Translations under genes and position numbers: made by a program
Part shown: positions 1 to 15,281 of the stretch, one piece after another
Layout: each line of letters begins with the position of its first letter
Numbering within the stretch: position 1 is the stretch's first letter
DNA from: Deinococcus aerius
GTDB taxonomy: Bacteria > Deinococcota > Deinococci > Deinococcales > Deinococcaceae
Assembly: GCF_002897375.1 (NCBI RefSeq)
Contig: NZ_BFAG01000006.1
Coordinates: 134,001-198,000 of the forward strand
Direction of reading: 5' to 3'
DNA length: 64,000 nt
The notes under the pieces: model-generated
What the model was told of the DNA's origin: nothing
Databases searched by the model: none
What the model saw: only the letters and a program-made list of their open reading frames with translations

Positions 1-28
1 AGGCAAAAGAGCCGCTGCTTTTACGCTA

Positions 29-57
29 TTTACATAGCAACTTCCCTCCCGTAGACT
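29..57 (+). promoter_or_regulatory. Promoter of the Gly-Gly protein/DUF4132 operon
   Basis: TTTACA at 29-34 and TAGACT at 52-57 are separated by 17 bp, a good vegetative -35/-10 pair. The transcript would start near 64 and carry a leader with a GGAGG ribosome site at 90-94 before the ATG at 101. Unlike many genes in this window, this operon is therefore expected to have a leader. Confidence 0.6.
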
Positions 58-100
58 GAATGTAAGGTTGTCCACTCTTCCCAGTCCCGGAGGTTCCCGC

Positions 101-505
101 ATGATCGTCGAAACGAAAGTCGTAGGCCGCCGCACCCCCTTCGAGCGTCGCCCGGTGCCTCTTCCCGACGGGGCACACACCCTGCGGAGCCTCCTCACGC
201 ATCTCGTTCGGCAGGAGGTCGCGGCGTACAACGAGCGGCAGGATCGGGTGGGCCTCCTGCGGGTGCTGACGGAGAAGGAGCTGAGTGAAGGGGCAGCGAC
301 CGGCGTGATCCGCGGTGCGCCGCAGGAGCGGACTGCTCCCGCCAATGCCGACGAGGCTACCCAAACCGCCCTGCGCGCCTTCGGGGATGGGCTGTATTAC
401 GTCTTCGTGGACGATGAGCAGATCGAAACGCTGGATCAGCCCCTCGCCCTGCGCCCCGACAGCACCCTGCTGCTGCTGCGCCTGACGGCCCTGGCGGGAG
501 GCTGA
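101..505 (+). CDS. Small beta-grasp-like protein ending in Gly-Gly, partner of DUF4132
   Basis: This 134-residue protein has no assigned function. The ATG at 101 is preceded by GGAGG seven bases upstream, so the longer TTG-initiated frame is unlikely. Its layout resembles a ubiquitin-like beta-grasp fold: an N-terminal strand pair (IVETKVVG, then RRPVPLP), a helix rich in Leu and Val (about residues 28-45), then strands ending in LLLLRLTALAGG. The last two residues are Gly-Gly, as in MoaD, ThiS and ubiquitin-like modifiers, where that tail is adenylated or conjugated. No E1/ThiF-like activating enzyme lies in the window. The gene stops 2 nt before the giant DUF4132 gene, so the two are almost certainly co-transcribed and probably work together. 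The fold assignment is inference from pattern and needs a structure model. Confidence 0.7.
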   Translation: MIVETKVVGRRTPFERRPVPLPDGAHTLRSLLTHLVRQEVAAYNERQDRVGLLRVLTEKELSEGAATGVIRGAPQERTAPANADEATQTALRAFGDGLYYVFVDDEQIETLDQPLALRPDSTLLLLRLTALAGG

Positions 506-507
506 GC

Positions 508-3500
508 GTGGACGTGCAGGAACTCCTCAGGACATATCAGCAGCCGTGGAAGAAAGCCTTTTTCGAGCGGGCGCAGGCGCTCCCGGCCGAGCTGTGGGAG
601 GCGGTGGAAAAGGCCGAGAAGCAGGAGCAGCACGTCACTCCCGCCCAGGTCCTCGCCGAACTGCTTCAGAAAAACGACGAGGGAATTCTCCAGGCCATCG
701 CCGCCACCTTCTTCCCCCAGTTCCCCGAACTCGCCCGCCACACCATCGGGGCCCTGCTCACCCGTCACCCCTACCCGCAGGGCTACGCGCGTCGCGCCTT
801 TCGTGCACCGGGCCACCCGCTGCACGCCCAGAGTGCCGCCGGGTGGATCTGGGGCGTGTGGCATGTCACGCGCGACTACCCGCAGGACCTGGAGTGGTTC
901 GCCGTTCACGCCGGATTGCTGCCGAGCTGGCAGTCCTACCGCCTGGGCCTGCTGTTCGCGCAGGCGCTCGATGACGGGGACGAGGCGATCTTCCAGATTC
1001 TGAGGGACACCGCGGCCACGCAGCACCCCGTCGCCCGCATGGGGCGGCACGTGCCCGCCGCGCTCCTCGCCAGTGCCCGCCCGGACGCCTGGGCGCTGGC
1101 GGAGGGTCTGCTCCTCGCCGCCCAGCGCCAGGAGGGACTGCGGCAGGTCATCCTGGAGAGCGTGGACGAGGCGCACCCGGACGCCTTCGCCCGCTTCCTG
1201 CGCCTGGTCCTGCAAGAAGACCTGCTGCGCTTCGCCGCCTGCCTGCGCGCCGCCGACGTGTGGTTCGGTCTGGGCTACGACGTGACGGAAGTGAAGACCG
1301 TTCGCCGGTTGCTGGAGGAGGCGCTGGGGTACCTGGAAAGCCCCGAACAGGCCCGGGAGGCCGTGCGGTCGGGGGGCGGTGTGTCCGCCTACCTCGCCCT
1401 GTTCACCCTGGCCATGCGGGACGCTCGGGAGGCGGCGGGGTGGGCACGGACCCTGCTGGGGGACGCGGACCCCGAGCGGCGGATGGCGGGGGCCCAGTTT
1501 CTGCTCAGCGCCGAGCTGTTGGACCCGGATAGCCTGAACGCCTTGATCGCCGACCCCGACGTGCGGCTGGGTGCCCTCGCCGCGAGCCGGGTAAACCGCT
1601 GGCAGGCGGAGAGCGGGGGGCTGAGTTTCGACGCGCTGGTGGAGTTCGCCGCCCGGCTGCCCGAGGAGGCGGGGCACCGTCCCCTCCTCTTCCCGTGGCT
1701 GGGGCACACGCCCGCCCGCTCGGACGTGCTCGACAACCTGCCCGCGCTGCTGGGTGACCGGCCCTTCTCCACCCTCCTGCCCTACCTGGGCGGGATGAGC
1801 AGTTCGGGGAAGACGTTCACCCTCCAGCGCCTCAACCAATGGATGGCTAATCGGCCCGATAGTGAGGTGCTGGACGCCCCCACCCGTGAACTCCTCGTCG
1901 CCCTGCTTCAGGACCGCAACAGCGGCGTGTCCGAGGAGGCGGTGAGGGTGATGGCGCACCTGACCCCCTCGCCGGAGGAGGTGGGCGTCATCCACACCCT
2001 GCTGCGGCGCCGGAGTCCGGGCCTGCGGCGGGGCCTGATTCGCCTGCTTGCCCGGAATCGGGACCAGGCGCAGGCGAGCGCCCGCGACCTCCTCGCCACG
2101 CGGAGCACCGAGCAGCGGCAGGCGGGATTGCAACTCCTGCTGGAAATCTCCGGGGAGCCCCCCGCCGACTTCAAGCCCGCCAACGCGACCGAGGAGACCC
2201 TGTACGCGGGGCTGACCCGGCCGGAAAGCACCCTGACCCTGGAGAACGGGCTGGGCCTCTTCGACCCGGCGGCGCTTGCCCCCGTGCCCACCCTGAGCCC
2301 CAGTGACCGCGACTTTCCCCAGGACGTGCGGCGGGGGGCGGAACTCCTGCGGTCGCTCGACGCCCTGATCGTCTCCCACCGCGAGACGCCGCTGAGCGGG
2401 CCGGGATGGGACGGCCGCGAGACGGTCCTGCTCGGCAACGCCCGCCCCTGGATGCTGCGCGGCGACGACTTTCCCCTGGCCGACCTCTGGGAGACGTGGT
2501 GGCAGCAGCGTCCGGCGCCCCAGACTCGCGACCTGACCCGGATGCACTGGGCCCTCCACCACTTCGCGGCGCGGCGGGAGACGAGCGCCAGCGAGATCAT
2601 CGAGGAGTTGGAGGCTGACGGTAGTGAGCAGGCTGCCGAGGGGCAGCGCCTGCGGCAGCTCACGCTCCACCGCACGCTGGGGCCGCTCGTCTCGCTGTGG
2701 CTGGACCATGCGGACCTGCTCGGGGCCGTCCTGGGCGCCCTCGCGCGGCAACACGCGGACGAGCTGGACACGACCCTCGCCCTGGACGCGCTGGAGACGG
2801 CCCTCAGCCTCCTTCCCGCCGATGTGGGGATGATCCACGACTCGCGCTATTCGTGGCGCAAGACCGATCCCCGCGACCTGCTGGACTTCCTGCATCCCCT
2901 CTCCCCCCTGGCCGGGTGGACGACCGCTCAGCAGCGCCGGTACTGGGACCTGGGTGTGTATCTGGACCGCGCCTTCCCCAGCTTGCCCCGCCGCCGACCG
3001 GGCACGGGGCTGCTCCTCACCGCGCAGGAACACGGCTGGGCCACGCGGCACGATCTGCTGGATACCCTGATCGGTCCCCGCGACGATTCCTCGTCCTACG
3101 GGCCGCGTTTCCACGAGTTGGGCGAGTACACCCGCCGCAAGCTCCGGGAGGGCCTGCCCACCTCGCCCGCCTGGACACGGGCCGTGGACGAGGTGCGGGA
3201 GCGTGTGCTGGAGGTCGAACTCGCGCGGGGCGACCTGGAGACGCCCGCCACCCCCGCCGCCCTCAGCCTCCAGAGCGTGAACGGCGCGGGCCTCGCGCTG
3301 CGGCTGCTGTCCGGGATGGGGAAGAACCCCCTCAAGCGCGGGTACACCGGCTCGAATGAGAGCAAGGACGCCACCTTCAGCCACCTGCTGCGCGTGTCGT
3401 TCCCGCTGCCGGAGGACACGCCCACGCACTTCGCCGAACAGGCCCGGAGCCTGAAGATCAGCGAGGGGCGTCTCCTCGACCTCGCCATGTTCGCGCCGCA

Positions 3501-5280
3501 GTGGGCGGGGCCGGTGTCGGGGGCGCTGGGGTGGCCGGGCCTCCAGGACGGCGTGTACTGGCTGCACGCGCACACCAAGGACAGCAACTGGAGCGTGCCG
3601 CAGGAGGTCCGGGACGCCTGGGAGGCCGAGATCAGCGAGCGTACCCCCCTGGGCGCCCGCGACCTCACCGAGGGGGCCGTGGATGTCGCCTGGTTCCGCC
3701 GGATGTACGGCGTGTTGGGACCGGGGCGCTTCGCCACCCTGCTCGACGCCGCCAAGTACGCCTCCTCCAGCGGGGGGCACAAGCGGGCCGAACTCTTCGC
3801 CCGGGCCATCCTGGGCGAGGTGGCGGAGGACGACCTGCGGACCCGGATCACCGGGAAACGCAATCAGGATGCGGTGAGGGCTTTGGGGCTGCTCCCTCTG
3901 GCCCAAGCCAGTCAGGAGGTTCAGAGCCGTTACCGCCTGCTTTCCGACTTCCGGCGGGGGGCGCGGCAGTTCGGGGCCCAGCGGCAGGCGAGCGAGCGGC
4001 TGGCCGCCGACATCGGGATGCAGAACCTGGCCCGCACGTCGGGGTACAGCGACCCCCAGCGCCTGATGTGGGCGATGGAGGCGCAGATGGCGCCCGAGTG
4101 GGAGCAGACCGTCCGGGACGGTGACGTGACCATCCGCATCGAGTTGACCCCGGAGGGCGAGGCCAGCCTGCGGGTGCAGCGCGGCGAGAAGGTCCTGAAG
4201 AGTCTCCCGCCCGCCCTGAAGAAGAACCCGGAAGTCGTCGCCCTGCGCGCCGCGTTGACGGAACTCGAAGCCACCCGCAAGCGGATGCGAACCGCGCTGG
4301 AAGACGCCATGACGCGCGGGGACCACTTCGCGCCGCAGGAGTTGCGCGACCTCGCCCGGCATCCCGTCATCGCCCCCATGCTGCGGTCCCTGCTCTGGGT
4401 GCTGAACGAGGAGCACCTGGGTTGGTGGAACGGGGACACGCTCCTCACCCGGGAGGGCGAGCGGCCTCTGGGAGAACAGGCCCTGCGCCTCGCCCACCCG
4501 CACGACCTGTACGTGGGCGGCCACTGGCCGGAGTACCAGCGCGAGATCATGGAGCGCGGGCTCACCCAGCCCTTCAAGCAGGCCTTCCGCGAGTATTACC
4601 CGCTGACCCCAGCCGAACGCGAGGCCAGACGGAGCACCCGCTACGCCGGGCACCACGTCCAGCCCACCCAGGCCGCCGCGCTCCTCAAGACCCGGGGCTG
4701 GGTCACCGTGCCCGAGGAGGGGATCCGCAAGACCTACCACGCGGAGGGTATCAACGTCTGGGTAGATTCCTCGCTGGGCTACTTCACCCCGAACGAGGTC
4801 GAGGGCACGCCCCTGCACGCCGTCTACTTTGTCCGCCGCGACGAACAGGAGGCCCTGCCCCTGAGCGAGGTCCCGCCCCGCCTCTTCAGCGAGACCATGC
4901 GCGACCTCGACCTCGTGGTGAGCGTGGCGCATGTGGGCGGCGTGGACCCCGAGGCCACCCAGAGCACCGTCGAGATGCGGGAGAGCCTGCTGCGTGAGAC
5001 GCTGCATCTGTTAAGGCTGGGCAACGTCCGGCTGGAAAACGGGCACGCCCTGATCGCCGGGCACCACGCGAACTACACCGTTCACCTCGGCAGCGGCACC
5101 GTCCACCGGATGCCGGGCGGCTTCCTGTGCCTGATCCCCGTTCATAATCAGCACGCGGGCCGCCTCTTCCTGCCCTTCGCCGACCCCGACCCCAGGACGG
5201 CGGAAGTCGTCAGCAAGGTCCTGATGCTCGCGGAGGACCGCAGGATTCAGGACCCCACCATTCTGGAGCAGCTCCGGTAA
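508..5280 (+). CDS. DUF4132/DUF5724-type giant protein
   Basis: This 1590-residue protein starts at GTG 508, with GGGAGG about six bases upstream and only 2 nt after the preceding stop. The N-terminal two-thirds is helical and repeat-like, consistent with HEAT-type solenoids. The C-terminal third carries the conserved DUF4132-type block: LARHPVIAPMLRSLLW, WNGDTLL, the RDLDLVVSVAHVGG region, VHNQ.AGRLFLPFADPDPRTAEVVSKVL and a DPTILEQL ending. Members of this group include E. coli MolR/YehI, whose biochemical role is unknown. No transmembrane segment or signal peptide is evident, so it should be cytoplasmic. Pairing with a small Gly-Gly-terminated protein suggests a scaffold or enzyme acting on or through that small partner. 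The family call is fairly sure; the function is unknown. Confidence 0.85.
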   Translation: MDVQELLRTYQQPWKKAFFERAQALPAELWEAVEKAEKQEQHVTPAQVLAELLQKNDEGILQAIAATFFPQFPELARHTIGALLTRHPYPQGYARRAFRAPGHPLHAQSAAGWIWGVWHVTRDYPQDLEWFAVHAGLLPSWQSYRLGLLFAQALDDGDEAIFQILRDTAATQHPVARMGRHVPAALLASARPDAWALAEGLLLAAQRQEGLRQVILESVDEAHPDAFARFLRLVLQEDLLRFAACLRAADVWFGLGYDVTEVKTVRRLLEEALGYLESPEQAREAVRSGGGVSAYLALFTLAMRDAREAAGWARTLLGDADPERRMAGAQFLLSAELLDPDSLNALIADPDVRLGALAASRVNRWQAESGGLSFDALVEFAARLPEEAGHRPLLFPWLGHTPARSDVLDNLPALLGDRPFSTLLPYLGGMSSSGKTFTLQRLNQWMANRPDSEVLDAPTRELLVALLQDRNSGVSEEAVRVMAHLTPSPEEVGVIHTLLRRRSPGLRRGLIRLLARNRDQAQASARDLLATRSTEQRQAGLQLLLEISGEPPADFKPANATEETLYAGLTRPESTLTLENGLGLFDPAALAPVPTLSPSDRDFPQDVRRGAELLRSLDALIVSHRETPLSGPGWDGRETVLLGNARPWMLRGDDFPLADLWETWWQQRPAPQTRDLTRMHWALHHFAARRETSASEIIEELEADGSEQAAEGQRLRQLTLHRTLGPLVSLWLDHADLLGAVLGALARQHADELDTTLALDALETALSLLPADVGMIHDSRYSWRKTDPRDLLDFLHPLSPLAGWTTAQQRRYWDLGVYLDRAFPSLPRRRPGTGLLLTAQEHGWATRHDLLDTLIGPRDDSSSYGPRFHELGEYTRRKLREGLPTSPAWTRAVDEVRERVLEVELARGDLETPATPAALSLQSVNGAGLALRLLSGMGKNPLKRGYTGSNESKDATFSHLLRVSFPLPEDTPTHFAEQARSLKISEGRLLDLAMFAPQWAGPVSGALGWPGLQDGVYWLHAHTKDSNWSVPQEVRDAWEAEISERTPLGARDLTEGAVDVAWFRRMYGVLGPGRFATLLDAAKYASSSGGHKRAELFARAILGEVAEDDLRTRITGKRNQDAVRALGLLPLAQASQEVQSRYRLLSDFRRGARQFGAQRQASERLAADIGMQNLARTSGYSDPQRLMWAMEAQMAPEWEQTVRDGDVTIRIELTPEGEASLRVQRGEKVLKSLPPALKKNPEVVALRAALTELEATRKRMRTALEDAMTRGDHFAPQELRDLARHPVIAPMLRSLLWVLNEEHLGWWNGDTLLTREGERPLGEQALRLAHPHDLYVGGHWPEYQREIMERGLTQPFKQAFREYYPLTPAEREARRSTRYAGHHVQPTQAAALLKTRGWVTVPEEGIRKTYHAEGINVWVDSSLGYFTPNEVEGTPLHAVYFVRRDEQEALPLSEVPPRLFSETMRDLDLVVSVAHVGGVDPEATQSTVEMRESLLRETLHLLRLGNVRLENGHALIAGHHANYTVHLGSGTVHRMPGGFLCLIPVHNQHAGRLFLPFADPDPRTAEVVSKVLMLAEDRRIQDPTILEQLR

Positions 5281-5299
5281 CGGGGGCGGGGGTCGGCGT

Positions 5300-6298
5300 T
5301 CAGAGCGCCGGGACTCCCGCCCCCAGAAACTCCAGGTAGGGCACGTCGCCCAGGATGTTGCGGCGGTAGGTCGCCAGCATCTCCTCCTGCGCCTCCGAGA
5401 GCCGCGTCAGGTCCCACTTGCGCTGGATGAGGAGGTAGAGATCCACCTCCCGCAGCTTGAGGAGGGTGGGAACGAGGGCGAGGTCGGCGTCGCCGAGTGG
5501 GCGCACCTCGCGGTAACCGGCGAGCAGGTGTTTCCACAGGTGCTTGCCCAGCGCTTCCCGGTCCCCCGCGTCCCACACGCCGTAGTACAGCGCCATCGCC
5601 AGGTCGTTCACGTAGAAGTTGTGGGCGCAGTCGTCGAAGTCGAAGAGGGTGAGCCGCTCGCCCTGGAGGAGGAAGTTCCCGGGGTGGGCGTCATTGTGGA
5701 CCAGCCCGAAGCGGCCAGGTGACGTGGGCTGGGCGGCCAGTTCCTCGACCAGCGCGTCGAAGCGGGGCAGGATGCCGGGATCGAGGGGCACGGCCAGCCC
5801 CGCCGCCAGCGCGTGCCGGTCGCGGATGTACGGGTCGTCCTGCCAGCTCGGGCGGCCCCCCGGGTCTTCGGGCTGGTAGGTCTGGGTGCGCTCATGGAGT
5901 TCGGCAAGCAGGCGGCCCCAGGCCTGGATTTGCCCTGGGGTGAGTTCGGCGGGTCGGGCCCGCTCTCCCGCCGCCCGCACAAAGGCCGACGAGAAGTACA
6001 GCCCGCCCTCCCCGTCGGGCCAGGTGCCGAGCAGGTCGCCCTCCTCGTCCGGGACGGGGGCGGCCACGCTCACGCCGCCCTCGGCCAGAAAGTTCAGCCA
6101 GTGCAGCTCGGCCCGCACCTGACGCCCCGTGCGGTGGCTGCTGTGGACCAGGCGCAGCACCCGTTCCCCCTGCGGGCTGGAAAAGGCGTACACGTGGTTC
6201 TCGAAGCTGCCGAGGTCGGTCAGGCCTTCGGGCGTCTGGCCGTAGCGCGCGGCCACGCGGGCGAGCACTTCGGGGCTGGGGGGAGGATTGCCGAGCAT
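5300..6298 (-). CDS. APH-family phosphotransferase (small-molecule kinase)
   Basis: This protein has 332 residues with the aminoglycoside phosphotransferase/choline kinase fold. The catalytic loop reads HNDAHPGNFLL (Brenner motif HxDxxxxN) and is followed by the metal-binding LFDFDD motif. The N-lobe has a beta-rich start and a VLRLVHS segment that could hold the ATP-binding residue. Family members phosphorylate antibiotics, homoserine, choline or other small alcohols; the substrate here cannot be read from sequence. I chose the ATG at 6298 rather than an upstream ATG at 6334 because TAGTCT lies at 6311-6306 on the minus strand, seven bases before it, giving a leaderless start. It converges with the DUF4132 gene 19 bp away. 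A second unrelated kinase of this superfamily lies at 37.2 kb. Confidence 0.85.
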   Translation of the reverse strand: MLGNPPPSPEVLARVAARYGQTPEGLTDLGSFENHVYAFSSPQGERVLRLVHSSHRTGRQVRAELHWLNFLAEGGVSVAAPVPDEEGDLLGTWPDGEGGLYFSSAFVRAAGERARPAELTPGQIQAWGRLLAELHERTQTYQPEDPGGRPSWQDDPYIRDRHALAAGLAVPLDPGILPRFDALVEELAAQPTSPGRFGLVHNDAHPGNFLLQGERLTLFDFDDCAHNFYVNDLAMALYYGVWDAGDREALGKHLWKHLLAGYREVRPLGDADLALVPTLLKLREVDLYLLIQRKWDLTRLSEAQEEMLATYRRNILGDVPYLEFLGAGVPAL

Positions 6299-6305
6299 GG
6301 CGGGC

Positions 6306-6311
6306 AGACTA
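6306..6311 (-). promoter_or_regulatory. Leaderless -10 box of the kinase gene at 5.3 kb
   Basis: Read on the minus strand the box is TAGTCT, separated by seven bases from the ATG at 6298. The spacing implies that transcription starts at the start codon, and it decides between two candidate starts of this gene. Confidence 0.55.
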
Positions 6312-6374
6312 GGGGGTTGGGCGGGGTGCGGCATCGGCCAAACGCGCTAGGGCGTCAGGATGTGCCCCCGGTCG

Positions 6375-6404
6375 TTGGCAGGTTCCCGTCCCCCGGGGTA
6401 GACT
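6375..6404 (+). promoter_or_regulatory. rpoZ promoter
   Basis: TTGGCA at 6375-6380 and TAGACT at 6399-6404 are 18 bp apart. The implied start near 6411 leaves an 80-nt GC-rich leader before rpoZ. Confidence 0.5.
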
Positions 6405-6491
6405 GAACGGCTGAAACGCGCCGGGGGACTGGCGCGAGGAGACGCCCGGCCTCCCCTCCTATGGGAGCGCCGGATGGAAAGGGGTTTCACC

Positions 6492-6791
6492 ATGGCCGAG
6501 AAGGACATCGACAAGTTGCTCTCCCTGACCGACAGCAAGTACCGCCTGTCGGTCGTCACCGCGAAGCGGGCGCTGCAACTGCGCTCGGGGGCGCCCAGCG
6601 TCCTGCCCGTCGAGCAGCGCGTCCGCACCCGCAACCTCGTCACCCAGGCGATGCGCGAGCTGGCGACCGGCAAGCTCACCGTGGGCACCGAACTCATGGA
6701 CGAGGGCCGCTTCCACCAGGATTACGTGCGCCAGAAGCAGGCGCAGCTCCAGGCCCAGCTCAACGCCGAGCGCGAACGCGAACGCGACTGA
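6492..6791 (+). CDS. rpoZ: DNA-directed RNA polymerase omega subunit
   Basis: This 99-residue omega subunit stabilises the beta-prime subunit and helps RNA polymerase assembly. The N-terminal part shows the family pattern: MAEKDIDKLLSLTDSKYRLSVVTAKRALQL, then a segment corresponding to the VPVEQRVRTRNLVTQAMRELATGK helix region. The C-terminal tail is rich in Gln, Glu and Arg and is probably a free helix. The ATG at 6492 follows AAAGGGG about eight bases upstream, better supported than the in-frame ATG at 6474. It stands alone behind its own promoter. Length matches Deinococcus/Thermus omega proteins. Confidence 0.92.
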   Translation: MAEKDIDKLLSLTDSKYRLSVVTAKRALQLRSGAPSVLPVEQRVRTRNLVTQAMRELATGKLTVGTELMDEGRFHQDYVRQKQAQLQAQLNAERERERD

Positions 6792-6802
6792 GAGGTGATT
6801 CG

Positions 6803-6838
6803 AAGGGGGCGGGCCAGGTCGGTCCGCCTCTTTCGTTT
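6803..6838 (+). terminator. Possible terminator after rpoZ
   Basis: A GGGGGCGG arm pairs with CCGCCTC across an 11-base loop and is followed by a T-rich CTTTCGTTT run. It lies just before the antiporter promoter. Confidence 0.45.
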
Positions 6839-6864
6839 GGCAGGGGGCAGCTAGAGTGGGCGGG

Positions 6865-8112
<1,248 letters not shown>

Positions 8113-8115
8113 GGG

Positions 8116-9900
<1,785 letters not shown>

Positions 9901-10101
9901 GGACTTCCATACTGTACAACTTTAGAGTGAGAAAGGCACGGTTCGACTCATAGATGAGCCAAGTTGTGTTTAAAAAGAGAGAAAGTTAACAAAGAGTCCC
10001 GCCCTGCTCTTAAAAGCCTGGTGTCGAAGGCGCGGAGGCTTCTGTCTCGCCGCTCGCCCCGTCTCACCGTCGGGGTCCGGCTCCCGCCCTATCCTCTGGG
10101 T
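9901..10101. other. AT-rich divergent intergenic region between amidase gene and dnaE
   Basis: These 200 bp are much richer in A and T than the neighbours. They hold a short palindrome CTCATAGATGAG near 9949-9960 and an inverted pair (ACAACTT near 9915, AAGTTGT near 9961) flanking it, which could be an operator. TATCCT at 10090-10095 is the likely dnaE -10 box. No gene is seen. Confidence 0.4.
10090..10095 (+). promoter_or_regulatory. dnaE leaderless -10 box
   Basis: TATCCT ends six bases before the ATG at 10102. It supports this start over the longer upstream open frame that would run through the AT-rich spacer. Confidence 0.55.
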
Positions 10102-14082
<3,981 letters not shown>

Positions 14083-14096
14083 GGGAGGAGCCGGGC

Positions 14097-14549
14097 TTGA
14101 GCGATGAGGCGAGCATGTACCGGCAAGCCTTGCTGAGTGGTCTGGTTACACCGTCAGAAGTTGTGGCCTGGGCAGACCGTCAAATTCTGGGCCTCGACCT
14201 GCTTCCCGATGCCTTGATGGACGTGAGTTTGTCGGGGAGCAACACGAACAAGCTCATTACGGCGCTGGGTGAGTTGGGACCGCGTAAGTTGAGCAAGACT
14301 GCCTTTCGGCTATACGCGACGCATCTCCTTGCACTTTTACGGTCTGATTCAGTTCACCTGTCTCTTATCACAAGCGCTTTGTACCGCCTTGCCTGAACAG
14401 GAGAAGCGCCGGATGGCTTGAGTGACGAGATATACAGTTTTGATGACGAACTCCGGCTTGCTCAGGAGCAAGTTTACGGCTCTGTTGAGGAAGTGAGAGC
14501 TGAGGTACAAGAATTTCTGCAAGATTGGGCCATTGGAGGTCTGCCTTCA
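14097..14549 (+). pseudogene. Unrecognised gene split by an in-frame TGA
   Basis: Directly after dnaE, a frame starts at TTG 14097 behind GGGAGGAG (14084-14091), or at GTG 14079, and runs to TGA at 14394-14396. It encodes a helical protein (MYRQALLSGLVTPSEVVAWADRQ...). Downstream of that stop, in the same frame, the sequence continues protein-like with SFDDELRLAQEQVYG and VEEVRAEVQEFLQDWA before meeting the convergent toxin gene. I read this as one gene of about 150 codons interrupted by a nonsense codon; a TGG-to-TGA change would do it. The second half could instead be re-initiated at TTG 14418. I do not recognise the family. GC is lower than in the neighbours, fitting the accessory island that begins here. 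Confidence 0.55.
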
Positions 14550-14915
14550 TCACAATCCCAGATGCCCCCGCACCCGCTCGTCCAGTTCGATCATCAGGTC
14601 GGCGGGAAGGTGGCCGAGGCTGCGGCGGATTCTGGCCTTGCTGACATGCCGTATGAGCTGTGCTTGAGCTTTGCTGTCTTGGTCGAGGCCGGTACGGCTG
14701 GCGGGGAGGAACAACTCGAAGGGATAGATGCGGCCCGTTTTGCTGGTCAGCGGAACCACGACGATAGCGGGGGAATGCTCATTGGCTACGTCGTTGGTGA
14801 TGACTACAGCAGGACGCGTGTTGTCAGCCTCACCTGCTTGAGCAGGGGCGAAGTCAACGAGGAGAATGTCGCCGCGTCCAATGTCCGTGACTTCCTCGCG
14901 GCGACGCCTCACCAC
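14550..14915 (-). CDS. MazF/PemK-type endoribonuclease toxin
   Basis: This 121-residue type II toxin belongs to the MazF/PemK/Kid family, which cleaves mRNA at short sequences. Diagnostic segments are RGDILLVDFAPAQAGEADNTRPAVVITND (the early Arg and NTRPAVV loop), then VVVPLTSKT and a C-terminal helix with RRSLGHLPADLM. The start is GTG 14915, which overlaps the antitoxin stop, so the two are translationally coupled in the usual antitoxin-first order. The first nine residues are very basic, and a GTG at codon 9 is an alternative start. The gene lies in an AT-richer island together with a second toxin-antitoxin pair. Confidence 0.88.
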   Translation of the reverse strand: MVRRRREEVTDIGRGDILLVDFAPAQAGEADNTRPAVVITNDVANEHSPAIVVVPLTSKTGRIYPFELFLPASRTGLDQDSKAQAQLIRHVSKARIRRSLGHLPADLMIELDERVRGHLGL

Positions 14916-15148
14916 TTGGCCTCGTCGTCGGGCGATAGGCCGTGTCCGCTATCCAGATCGAACAGGGGATCGGCCATCAGCTCCTCGGCGGACTCTCTGT
15001 AGGCACGGGCCAACTCCGCCTTCTGCAAGGCGGCCAGGGCCTGTTGGATAACCTCGCTGCGGCTCAGGTTGTGGCTCTCTTGATACCGGGTGACGAAGCG
15101 CAGGAGAGCGGGTGGGAGGCTGACAGTTACCTTCTCTGCTCTGGTCAT
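14909..15148 (-). CDS. Ribbon-helix-helix antitoxin paired with the MazF-type toxin
   Basis: This 79-residue antitoxin has an N-terminal ribbon-helix-helix DNA-binding domain (KVTVSLPPALLRFVTRYQESHNLSRSEVIQQALAAL) and a C-terminal acidic tail (ELMADPLFDLDSG) that would wrap the toxin. Such proteins neutralise the toxin and repress their own promoter. Upstream lie three GTATGA direct repeats at exact 13-bp spacing, a plausible operator. The stop overlaps the toxin GTG start. Confidence 0.85.
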   Translation of the reverse strand: MTRAEKVTVSLPPALLRFVTRYQESHNLSRSEVIQQALAALQKAELARAYRESAEELMADPLFDLDSGHGLSPDDEAKW

Positions 15149-15155
15149 GATTGCA

Positions 15156-15187
15156 GTATGACTAGAAGGTATGAGCTATTGGTATGA
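15156..15187 (-). promoter_or_regulatory. Triple 13-bp-spaced direct repeat, putative antitoxin operator
   Basis: GTATGA occurs at 15156-15161, 15169-15174 and 15182-15187 (TCATAC when read toward the antitoxin gene). The exact 13-bp period places the repeats on slightly rotated faces of the helix, fitting cooperative ribbon-helix-helix binding. The proximal copy lies eight bases from the antitoxin start and overlaps the expected -10 region. Confidence 0.6.
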
Positions 15188-15281
15188 ACATCTGGTGTAG
15201 ATGGAGCCTTCGTGTCTGTTCATCCAGCTCGCTCAACAGCCTGGCGGAGAGATGGTGGAGATCGCAGCGGGGCTCATTCGG

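Noticed and set aside
436..5007. A 1523-codon open frame antisense to the DUF4132 gene
   Set aside because: It mirrors the GC-rich third positions of the real gene, shows only Gly/Arg/Pro/His-rich low-complexity sequence and no domain.
14418..15002. A long plus-strand frame through the MazF-type toxin region
   Set aside because: Only its first 40 or so codons look like protein; the rest is antisense to two well-supported genes. I kept only the first part as the tail of a broken gene.
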